Below, piece after piece: positions 35,873 to 47,700 of a stretch of 64,000 bases of DNA. Origin of the DNA: Hirudo medicinalis (taxonomy: Eukaryota; Annelida; Clitellata; Hirudinida; Hirudinidae). The stretch is from assembly GCA_011800805.1 (NCBI GenBank), contig MPNW01000169.1, positions 123,675 through 187,674 of the forward strand, given 5' to 3'. Made by a program: the position numbers and the translations under genes. The notes beneath the pieces were generated by a model. It saw nothing but the letters and a program-made list of their open reading frames with translations. It did no database searches and was not told the DNA's origin. Numbering within the stretch: position 1 is the first letter of the stretch; each line of letters begins with the position of its first letter.

Positions 35873-38800
35873 ATGGCGGCCAACATGTACAGAGTCGGCG
35901 GTAAGTTTTGTAATTTCAATGATCAGCCGCCGATGAATGTCTGAAAATGCGGTGTAATGCAAGCGTGGACACGTCTGTTAGACGAATGGTCTATTTCTGA
36001 TTGAGCAAACTGCAATGAAGAACGAGACGTCAGTTGGGACTTACCTCTTCTCACTTGTTTTATCGTTTAAACGTTTTCTGACTTGGTTAAAACGGACAAG
36101 TTTTCATTACCTAGGTCACAATCATGATCTCAGAATGGCTTATCGTTTTAGATTGTGTTTACTTTGAAACCAACAGCACACTCCCATATCAAATTCGTCG
36201 AATAGAGGAACTTTTTAAGGTATTTTCAGAAACTTGAATGAGATTTAGATTTTCCTTTTGCTCATTTAAATGAGTTATGTCATTATTTTCAACGGTGTAC
36301 TTTCTTTTCACAATTTGCCTTCTTAGCATTGTACGATCCATGGCCACATATTTTAACATTATTTTGAGGATTTCCATCCATACGTTGTAGACTCCAGCAG
36401 GAAATGTAGAAGCAAAAGTAATGTGCTTTTACAGGAGACGAGACATTCCACAGAATCTTGTGTCTCTTGCTGATAAACACCAGAGTGAGTTTTTCGTTTT
36501 TACTTTTTTATTGCCGAACCTGGGATTTTATCCGAGGAGGAGAAATGCAATCCTAGTTTGCAAGATTTAAGGAAACGCTTGATGGATGCATTGTCATTTA
36601 ACTAATTTCTATTCACCCAGTTGGTGGGTCTGAAGAAGAGAATGGTGGAGTTGTCGCAGCTGCCAAGGAGGAACTGAACGAGAAGCAGAAGCATCAGCTG
36701 AGGCATCGAGAACTTTTTCTCTCTAGACAGGTATTAATGTTGATGATGATGATAATGACAAAAAACAACTGGGGATAATAATAATAATAATAATAATCAC
36801 GTCTGTCAATGTTGGCAGCTTGAAGAGCCTTCATTTGAATGTGTAACATCACCTGTGAACTTTGCATGCCTGTATCAATATTTAAATTTCGATGTTATTG
36901 GGATTTCACTCTTTTATTTGTGATCAAATAAATAAATAAATCAAATCAAATAAATGTTTCTTTGGTTGCAGGTAGAGACCTTGCCTGCCACCCACATCAG
37001 AGGCAAGTGCACCATTACGCTCCTCAATGAGACAGAGTATTACTCATCCTACCTAAGCAAGGAGGTGATGATAATGATTATCATTAGATTTATAATTCTA
37101 GCACCTTAATGAGAATACCATTAAACAGCTTTTGATCAAATTTGCCACAAGTTGTTAATAAATATTGGGTTGATTTGTAGGACGTCTTTTTCTATTCGCT
37201 TGTGTACGACCCCCAAAACAAGACCCTCCTTGCGGACAGGGGCGAGATTCGGGTCGGACCCAGGTTCCAGGCCGAGCCGACCCCCCTTCTTCAGAAGAGT
37301 GAGAATATAAATTAATAATAACTAGTGGGGTTTAATTAATAAATTATTGATTTGTGAAGAACATCTTAAGGTTGTTGATATCGATTGACAATACATCATT
37401 ACATGATAATGTAATAATAATCAATTCAAATAATTAACTGTATTCCACAAATAACCGTGGCACTACTACTTTACCGTCTTATACTCTCATTTCAAACTAA
37501 ATTTCTAGACGAATCCGACGGAAGAGACTCGGCCGAGTTGGAAACTCTCGTCTGGAATCCAGAGAACCCCCTCACAGACAAAAGGATTGACAACTTTATG
37601 GCCATTGCAAGGTGAAAACATCAAGTTTGTCGAGATTGAAATTGAAGTAGCTTAATTGAAGGCATTACTTCTGCGACGTTTGGAAGTTTACGTTTCCCTA
37701 GAAAGTACGGATTGTTTTTGTTTTGATCGAAGGTCTGTCGGGACGTTCGCTCGCTCGCTCGACTGTTCGAGCACTGTGAGGCAACCGAGCCTCCACATGA
37801 GTGCAGCTGCTGCTTCCAGAGACATCACCATCGTCAGTTTTTTTGAGAATGCATGTTTTATGACTCATTTTTATCATTTATTTGTCAATTATCACTCGAT
37901 GGTTAACTAATAATGGTTTTTTTTAGGTATTTTAGTCTAAATTATTAAATTTTACAATCTCCTAGTTTTTAATCTTGTTAATTCTCACCAAAACCATTTC
38001 CTCTTTCGACCATGAAGTTGACCGCCATGAACCTCCTTCACAAAAACGGCTACTCCGTCACGGACGCCCTTGCGGATCTAATTCCGTCGACGGGTCCGGT
38101 CCTGTGCAGGGACGAGATGGAGGAATGGTCAGCCTCCGAAGCCAACCTCTTCGAAGAGGCCCTGGACAAGTACGGCAGGGACTTTCTGGAAATAAGAAAT
38201 GACTTTGTGAGTGGAATTTAGTCGTGCGATGGTGACGGTCGACGAGCAGAAACCACTCGTCGCGAGTGGATCGAGACTGGGGTGGCAGGTCGACCGCTCC
38301 TCCAAAACCGGTTTGAATTTTTTTATTAATTCCTTCAAGCTGCCTTGGAAAAGTCACAGATCCATTGTGGAGTATTACTACTTTTGGAAGACGACGGACA
38401 GATACGTACAGCAGGTCAGTTGCATGTTTAAACGACATTCGCACTCAAACATTTGCTACGATCGACTTTTTTCTTTTAGAAGCGCATCAAAGCAGCAGAG
38501 GCCGACAACAAGCTGAAGCAGGTGTACATTCCCACATAGTGAGTCGGATGATGATTATTAACTTTTGAAATGCTCCCTTTTTTTAAATGTTGCGAGTTAA
38601 ATTTTCAATGTCATTGGGATTTAAGAAAGAGCATCAATCAGTTACTTTCGATATTGTTTTAAGCATTGCGAGAAGTTCTCAGTTATTTTATCCGAGTTAT
38701 CATTTTCAGTAACAAACCAAATCCAGCTCAGATTAATGATAAGAATGACTACAAGCCTTGTGAAAGCTGTTACGGTGAGTCCATTACGATCCGTTCGTCG

Positions 38801-40529
38801 TGATTGGACAAATTAGCAAATCTAGTGAATACTTTATCAGCCACCAGTTCCAACCAGTGGTATGGCTGGGGTCCTGCTGTGGTCCAATGCAGGATTTGCT
38901 CAACCTGTTGGGTCTACTGGAAAAAGTGTGGAGGACTCAAGATGCCAACAAGGCTTGGTAAATGTTGTTGAATTTCATTTTTACTCTCTAAATTCACCCC
39001 TGAATGCCACAAAACCTGAACCTTTGCAGACAACAATTCCACTTCGAGCCACGGCAGCAACAACGGAGACAAGCAGAACCAAGGACCTTCGACACCAAAG
39101 CCATTCAAATGCACTGTCCAGGGCTGCAATAAGGTGAGGTCGTTTGACTGACCGATAGAGAATGCAGTGCATTGAGTTTTGTTTTCCTTGCAGACTGACT
39201 TCAGGTCAAAGACTCTTTTGATGCACCATATCAATTCTGTGCATGGCCTTCCTGTCAGGTCTGGTAGTCCCTGTCCAGTCATGAAGACCAGGGCTGCCTT
39301 TTGCCTCATAACTACTCCACTAACCAAGGCTTCAAGGCTGATCTGCAAGAATATTTTGGACATCAGAAGATCTGCCAGAAGACCATTCAATCCCATCAAC
39401 ATTTCCTTGATCAAGCAGGAATGTCAGTTTTTTTTACAAATTGTTTTCATGTCATTTTGCTATTCTAAAAATGTGTTTTATCAAACGAGTAAAATTAATC
39501 ATATTATAATTAATAATTTTAGACTTTGATACTTTAAAGTGTTTGGTTTAATGTGTTCTTTTTAATTGTATGGAAATAATAAGCCATCTTAATGACTGTC
39601 TCTATAGGCCAGCATAGGATGCCTGATCTTATGAGTGTTCAGAAGAGCCTCAGAAAGAAAGTGAGGGCCAACCTGGAGTCCATATCCAACAGACTTGGAG
39701 TTGATTCCAAGCTGGAGAAGCCCGCCCTTCTTTGCCACTTTCCAGGACCCGATGCAGCGTCTCGTGCGGCACAGCAGGCTCCTGGTGCTGCACCTGCCAG
39801 CAAAAAGAGAAGCCATGATGGCAATGGAGAAGAAGGTTTTGTTCGACTTTTGATTTACAGATTTATTAATGACATCTTTAGTTTTATGAAATTTTATTGT
39901 GAATGTTTGCTGTTGCTTCTTCCCTCATCATGCTCATTTACACCATCAATAGACAGAAGAAGTTTATTAAACTTAATAATGTAGAATACCAATTTGTAGA
40001 ACCTCCAAGCAAGGTGGCCCTGATGGTGAGAAGTTCTTCAAGTATCAAGCAAATGATGCCAAAGGTCATTTCTCTGTTATTGTTGTCTTCAAATTTTTAA
40101 TTTGTGTAAAGTGTTGCGAACGACCCAGAACAAATTTTAAGAAATTGCTGATACCAGTGAAATGCTTTTTATGATATTTATACCATAATTTTCATTTGGA
40201 GATTTTTAATGCTTTTATAGGCGAGAGGTTCGTCGATGAGTAGGCTCAATGGAAGCAACAACAAAGCTCTCAGTCGTCTCAGGCATCACAGTGCGAGTGC
40301 ATTAGACAACTTTGAGGATTTGTTCTTCATTGCTACAGAAACTACCAGGTACGTGCGATGGAATTGTGAATTTTTAATTCGGTTAATATTGGCATGATTT
40401 ATTGCTAGTATATTTTCCAGGCGGATACGAAAGCAGATGAACACGATGGAACTAAAGAGGTGCGGAAGGAAGCCCTGGAGAGACATGCCTCTGCCTCAGA
40501 TCGCCTCCCCTGTTGTCGTGCTAGACTAA
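35873..40529 (+). CDS. MTA: MTA-family subunit of the NuRD chromatin remodelling/deacetylase complex
   Basis: Nineteen exons join in phase to 693 residues (human MTA1 715): 35873-35900, 36152-36219, 36391-36484, 36621-36730, 36972-37064, 37181-37298, 37509-37611, 37733-37832, 38018-38206, 38340-38414, 38480-38538, 38710-38774, 38841-38957, 39030-39133, 39194-39422, 39608-39835, 40000-40064, 40221-40348, 40421-40529. Order: BAH domain from [12 protein letters not shown]2 ([12 protein letters not shown]), SANT (about 275-325, [15 protein letters not shown]), then a GATA-type finger CESC...CRIC with downstream [11 protein letters not shown]2-SANT recruits and activates HDAC1/2. Next is a C2H2 finger (about 434-458) not found in vertebrate MTAs as I recall them. 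After it come the MTA R1 region ([32 protein letters not shown]) and a C-terminal basic-Pro motif ([12 protein letters not shown]), corresponding to RBBP4/7-binding regions. It is convergent with the receptor gene. Confidence 0.95.
36776..36797. repeat. Short (AAT)n in MTA intron 4
   Basis: About seven AAT units within the intron. Confidence 0.8.
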
Positions 40530-41307
40530 ATGTTGTCTGATCTGAGACATTCCTGGCGACAAGTGCCCTGTTTATAAAATGGACAGATGGAAACTTAGAT
40601 GTTGATTTGATTGGTCGTCCTCAGTCGCGATTCTGCTGATGTTTTTTGAGTAATTGTTCTCAGTAATGGTGGGCACCACTGTGCTCAAATGACAGAATTT
40701 AGATGTGACAGACCAATAACCAAGCATGACTCGAGACAAAGTAACAGGTGCGCCGAACGAATCGTGCTGCGGAGTTTTTAGCGTGCGTGCGTATTATTCG
40801 GCATTGCTCGAGTCGGGATGACGGTTTTCGTTTTGTCTTTTTTAGTTGCCTGTTCTGTTGCAATGCCGTTTTACCATCGGGGATTTGGTAAATGCATATG
40901 TGGATTCTGCTGTTTTGTATGAAGAATTTGTTATGAAAAACTGAAAACTGTTTGAAATGAGAAAATGCTTTGGGGATCCAGCAGCTGCAAAGTAGCTCCG
41001 TTTTTTCTTAGGGGTCTTTTGTGTCACATACAAAAAATTCAGATCAATCTCCTGTAACTGTGACACATAGTTGAGATTTATTAGTTTAGTTAGATAATCA
41101 CACTGAAGCTATCTAACAGTCTGTCTGTCCTGTATATTCACGATAAAAAGAAATTATGAAGAGTTTCTATGGCGTCAGTACCAAATGAGATTCCCGAGAA
41201 TTTTGTGACGCCGTTTCGATGCACTTTTCAAAATTATGAGATTGGATCAAACACAAGCTGAAGACAAAACAGAGTGCTGGTATGAAATACATTATTGTTG
41301 GCTTTGT
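40530..41307. other. Convergent 3' region between MTA and the M6P/IGF2 receptor gene
   Basis: About 780 bases between two stop codons. It holds the two 3' UTRs; no further gene is visible. Confidence 0.5.
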
Positions 41308-42869
41308 TCACAGCATCAAGTCGTCATCGCTGGCGTAGTTTTGCAAACCCGATGCATTGTGATCCTCACTTTGGAACAAGGGAGAATTCATTCCTTCGCA
41401 ATCCTGCCGCAATAAATAACAACTAAAGTAGCCAGAATTGCATACATTTTCTTGGTATTTTCATGAAAAATGGGCTTACTCTGGAGTAATGCATGGCGTC
41501 GACTGGCTCGTAACCTCTTTGATTCCTAATCACAAGTGCAAATTATTGTTAGTGCGTTTTAGTTACTCCTTCGAATTGTAAAGCCTTCCATTTTACCTCC
41601 TTTTCCTGCGTATCAAGAGGCCAGCGATAACGAACAGAATGCACACGATGATGACTGCCACTACCACATAGGCAGTGTAGGAACTGTGCCCTGTGTCATG
41701 TGGCAATTCTGGAAGGTTAGGAGCTTGAGAAAGATGCTTCATGCTAAAAATAAAAATTTTTTTAAGGTGATTTTTCAGCGTAATTGTGTAAAATAATAAA
41801 AATATAAGTATAATGGGCATCTTACCTTAAAAATCCCACCTGAATAAAACCTGAAATCTCAAAACACTGACCTGGAGTTGACTGTCAAACAGGCAAAGCT
41901 GTTCTTGATATTGATGACGATGCTGCAACTGGTTTCCTTCATTAAAAGTCAAGGCTTCTTATTAAACATCACGTTGAATTGTAAAAGAAATGATCTTAGC
42001 AGATGCTAACGTATAAAATCTCAATGCTAGGAGTTGTTCCTGATTTGTCACAGATGAAGATGAGGGATGCTAAATCTGAGGAAAAGAAACGACCGATAAA
42101 CGTTCATTTTGATTGCCGGTCAATCTCCGCACTAATCAATTCGAAGTGCATGGAAACATTGTGAAATAACAATGCAGGTATTTACTAGCGAAATGTACAT
42201 AATCAGCCAAAAACTAAATTAAGTACAAATCCCAGCAGTGCTTCTACCAATACAGCACAATACCTACCATCTGTTAATAAATCTTTGCATGTTTTCAACG
42301 TGTAAGTAATCTTGACATCTTTGCCTTCCTTTAGGATTTTCATGTTACTTTTGACTCCAAAGCCTTTGACTGGAGCTGATTGGTTGAAAAGGCACACTGC
42401 TGACGATGCGCAAACATCCTCTTGAAACTCTGAACACAAACGAATCTTGACGGTTCCCCATTTTGAACGAACTGTCTGAAAATGTGATGTCGATGTCACA
42501 TTAATGCAATAAAAAAGAAACCACTTGAAATAACTCAGGGGTCGGCCTTAAGTTATTGTAATGATTTATTATTAATTTATTTGTTTAAAGAATAAATGGT
42601 CAGTAAACAGTGGACATTACTTGAGTTTCCAAATGAGCTGAAAGATCACTGATGTCGTAAGAATCATTATCAAGCTTAAGCTTGCAGTCCTTGAGGAAAG
42701 AATCTGCCAAAGGAAGAGACATCTGGCAGACAAATTCTGTCTTCCAGAGGAAGGTGATAAGGCAGTTATTCTCATCGAGTGAGGAGAGGTATGGATTGAG
42801 CTGGATTGAGATCATGAATGCATTATTTGCAAAATGTTAAAATTATAAACAAACAAGTTAATGATGGTG

Positions 42870-42903
<34 letters not shown>

Positions 42904-44717
42904 CAACATCACCACCACCACCACCACCACCACCACCACCACCACTACTAATAATAATAATGATAATAATAATAATAATAATAACAACAGCATCTTTGAC
43001 AATACAAACATCTGAAATCTGTGAACAGAGGAATATTATCTTGGAAGACCAGGTCCTATCTGAACATTTGTCTCCATCCGAATACGTCAGTGAAACTTCT
43101 TTTGTGACGACGTCATATTTAGGCTCTTCCATTACTCTTCCTCCACTCTACAACATTAAAAATTAATTCAGTCATAAATCAGTCCCTAACGACAATTTCA
43201 TTCACAAACGAAAGTGAAACAACCAGGAATTGACCATCCTTCATGATGCACACTGCCGCGAGCGGATTGCAGCCCGTTTCGGCCGGTAAATGAGTGCAAA
43301 CGTTGATGAGAGCTTTTGACACTCCACCGACCGAGGTCTCGGCGGTGTGGCCACCCTGGTGCTTCATGAGGGGTGACAGGTTGAAACCACTTCCCTGGAC
43401 CAAACACTTCAGCTTGAAAAGATAAATATGATTTTCAGTTACTTGAGGTTAATAAATGAATTTTATTTGAAAACAGATCCCGAGCACTGCCCGTTATGAT
43501 AATTTAATTATATATATAGAAATATTACATTAGAAAAGTGAAAGCCAGAACCTCTTTCCTGCAAGCCAATCTGTTCTTCCACGTGAAGACGTGCATGCAG
43601 TTTTCATTTTTGGCCTCAAACTGCTTGACTTCCTCCTCACCTTCTGACGGGCAGACGATGCTCACCACTGTTGAGCTCGTCTTGTTTGGATCACTGCAAC
43701 TCTGAAACAACAACATCGTAATCAATTGGACCTTTGGACAATTTTTAATTAACTTTATTCAGAGGTTGTTTGAGTAACTAATGATATCACCAATGTAATG
43801 GCAGATGATATTTTGTGATGTATTAATGTTGCATTTAATATTCTGTTAATGTTGCATTTAATATTCTGTTAATGTTGTATTTAATATTCTGTTAATGTTG
43901 TATTAATATTCTGTTAATTTTGTATTAATAAACAGTGTAATAATTTAATAATAACAACCTGACCACCAGAATATCTCAACATTATTGTCCCATGTTCATA
44001 GGTGAGGAGCCAAGGAGTGCTTTGGCCTGCCGGACATGGACCTTTAAAGATTTACAGTTCACGTCGAATAGATAATTATTCATCGTTGCAGTCATCATCA
44101 TCATCATCGCCGCCACTACTACCAACACCATCATCATCATCATCATCATCAGCAATTATTTTCAAAAGGGGCCAAAGCCAGATGTTTTCAAAATTACATG
44201 ATCATAAAAAACGATAATCATTCTCAAGTAATAAAAAGGCACACTTTAAGAATCATGCAAGCACTTGAAAATTTGTAAATGCAGGTGCAAAAAGTGCAGG
44301 TTGGCTCAATTGGACTGCTTCCCTGCAAGCGACAGTATGGCAACAGTCTTGTATTGTGTTCACAACCATGGCTGCACCTCTGGGGAGCGCCCTCTAGCAG
44401 GGGGGGGGGGCTTTACAAATAGTAGAGTAAGTACTGAGTAAACGAGTCCATTATTAAAGTCTTATAAATTGATTACCATCAGGATAGCAGGAGCAGATAG
44501 ACACGTTGAATGTCCGTCCATAACCCTTAAACTCATGGGGTCCTCTGATTGAGGAGAGATTATAAAGGTGTCCTGCATACGTTAATATTAATTGTGTCAT
44601 GGGATTCATTATGATGTTTCATTAGCACGAAGAAAAATAATCAATGCCTTGTTAACGACATAAATACACTTTGTACATATTTAAATATTGCATTCTACAG
44701 CAATATTATTATTATTA

Positions 44718-44749
<32 letters not shown>

Positions 44750-47700
44750 GTTATTATTATTATTATTGTTGTTGTTATTATTATTGTTATTATTATTATT
44801 ATTATTATTATTTAATCACTAACCAGTCATTGGATCAAGAACAGAACAATAATTAGACTGATTCTGAATGTTGTCCTTGCACACGAGCCTGGTGGACCAA
44901 GTGAACACGAAAGTGCGACCCTCCTTCAGGAGGAACCTCGGTGTCGTCGTCTGAGATGTTCATGAATAATTAATTAGGCCATCGTTAGTAAACAGCTCCT
45001 CCATAATAGAATGTCAACAAACACGCAATTCATGAATAAGCACGTCTTTGTAAACGTGCAAAAGACCGAGAAGACCGACCGATCATGTTCGCTCACCTCT
45101 GGGGCCCAAGGATCACACATGAAGTAAACGATGGTGGAGGAGGCCTCGTCTCCCTCGTAAACCATCCTCACTTTCTCACCCTCGATGGAGAGGGTACCTT
45201 TTCTGGCACCATCATCGCCAGGCAGATTTCCGATGCTTAAAGTACAAACATTTGAAAACAAACAAAGTAAATATTTAATGCAAAGGCATACATTAAAAGA
45301 TACCAATTAATAAATACCCACCTGAATTTATTATTATTATTATAATTAATGCTAGAGAATAACTACCTTTTCCCTGTGCTTATCTCGCAAGCAGCTGAAT
45401 TGGGAGGACAGGAATTTCCTGCAATCCAAATGAAAGTGAAACCCGGTAAACAATCAAAATAGCTCGGGAACTTCCCAAAAATATTTTCTCACACTTTCAG
45501 GTAATAAGTTAGCAACCATCATCATCATCATCATCACCATCATCATCGTCATCATCATCATCATCATTATCTCCACCATCATCATCGTAATCATCATCAT
45601 GATCCCCTGCTACCTTCTGTGAGCACCAGCGTCGTGCAAACGTTGATGATGAACTTTGTTTCCCCCCTGTCAGTTTCGACCTCGTAATTTGAATCGTGAA
45701 GGGTCAGAGGTGAAAGGTCGAAAACCGTTCCGTTGGCATCTTCCACTCTGCACGGCACTCTCCTGGAGTCGAAGGGGTTCAATGGAAATGGAAATGGTGA
45801 GTCAGTCAAATGTAATTAATTACACTTAAATGTAATATTCGTTTGATGTTACAACGTACAATTAGTAATCTTATTGAAATCTTAAAATGCCAGTTAGTTA
45901 TGTGCATAGCAGGACAAATGAGCATGGTTCTCACCTATATTTAAAGCAGGCAAGAGAGGTGACCCACTCAAATTTTCTGTGACACGACCCAGATATGTAG
46001 ATGGGTCCACTGGATATTCCCAAGTTGTCGTGTTCGCATTTGAATTCGATTTCCGTGGAAATTCCGTCCGTGCAATTGCTTAGTCGAGTTGCAGTCTTCA
46101 TTTCGACGGTTGCCGAGTAGCGCAGACTTATTCTTCCGTCTCGATATTCCAGACGGTCGTTAGACGTTCCTGAGTGTTTCAACATCTTGAAATTATCTTC
46201 CATGTGAAAGGATTAGGAATAATAAAAAAAAAACGGATTTGCAAACCCATGTTCAATGCCTCTCCACCAGAAACGAGGCAAGCTCCTGCCTTCATGTTCT
46301 TGCACTGCTGATTGTCTTGCACCTCTTTGCAAACCCTGATCAGGTACTTCCCCTCATCGAAATCAATTTCGTAGTCCTTGCTATCCTTCAGTTCTGAAAG
46401 GTCGAACGCCTGCATGGAGTACGTCGGATGCCTCACTCGGCAATTCCATCCCACGGCATGCTGAAATTCGGTTTAAAATGATCGACGTTGGTGGTCGTTT
46501 TAAACAATCACATCTCATTTAAAGGCTTTTATGAATTTATTTACGAACGAACTCGAAATAACAAACGGTTTTCTCGATAAAGTCGCTTTAAATACATTTG
46601 TGCATGTATTATTTATTACATTTATTACATGTATTTAAGCTCATTTTCTTTTCAATTTGAATTGCGACTCACTGAAACTTTGTTCGGACAGGCAAAAGGA
46701 GTCACCCACTGAATGACGGCTTCGCAGTCGCCAACGTCGGTCAATAAAAGTGGCTCGTGCTGAGGATCAAAAGTAAGTAAGTTTATTTATGTAGCGCCAT
46801 AAGCGTCAGCGCCAGGGGCGCTTTGTGGTGGTGCAAGCTGGGTTTCGAACACGACACGTAACGACCGTTGCTTTTACCGTCGTTCGCAGGAACGCTACCC
46901 TCTGAGCTAACTTGCACCCCACGTAGAATCACAGAGGCATTAAAGTGAGGAACCTTAGACAATTTTTAGCCAACAACAACACAACAAAACCATGGAGCCT
47001 CACTCACCCTTGCTGACGAACACTTGAGCATTATTAAAGTGCTCCTCTTTCCACCTCCACACGTCTCTCCTCCCGAATATGTGATTCTCAAAGCTCCTTC
47101 CGACGTCACTTCCAGCAGGTTCGAGATATGTCCTCCGTTCATTGCCCCGCCAGTCCTTTTTCTCAGACAAGAGCCGGCCGACCTGCCTGAAAAGATGAGT
47201 CGTGCGGTGAGTCAGACGATGAGTCGGGTGGCGAGTCAGGTGGTGAGTCAGGAATCGAGTTTAGCAATGAAGTGATTCAGTGGCCATTCCACACGTTCCA
47301 GATGCATTGCAGTCATCAATAAGAAAAACTAATAGAAACTCTCTCACAAGCAGGTTCATCACTCGACAACAGGGGCCTGCAGAGATTGAAGTCACAAAAA
47401 TCCCCAAACGGATTAACTGCTCTCCAACTTCCTGTTAACTTTGCCAGAGGTTCGAGGTCGTATTTGTTTCCTGACTCGTCAAACACCTGGCAAGAGGTGG
47501 TTCTTCCAAAGCAGGCCAATGGAGTGCTGAAGGAAAAGAGCAACCAATCAGAACGAGTCTCTAGGAACATCAGATTTTCATTGGCTATGGACATGTTGCA
47601 CTTGAAATGGATCAGGAACTTAATCTTGTCTGTATTAAAAAAAAAACCTTTGCTGGTGAATTGGATAAAAATTTTAAGTTCTAAATCATGTAACAATTGC

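Noticed and set aside
46831..46917. Functional tRNA gene
   Set aside because: Despite A/B boxes and an acceptor stem, the length is 87 with extra hairpins and no clear anticodon loop, and a related degraded copy with the same body occurs at 62.7 kb; a SINE head explains it better.
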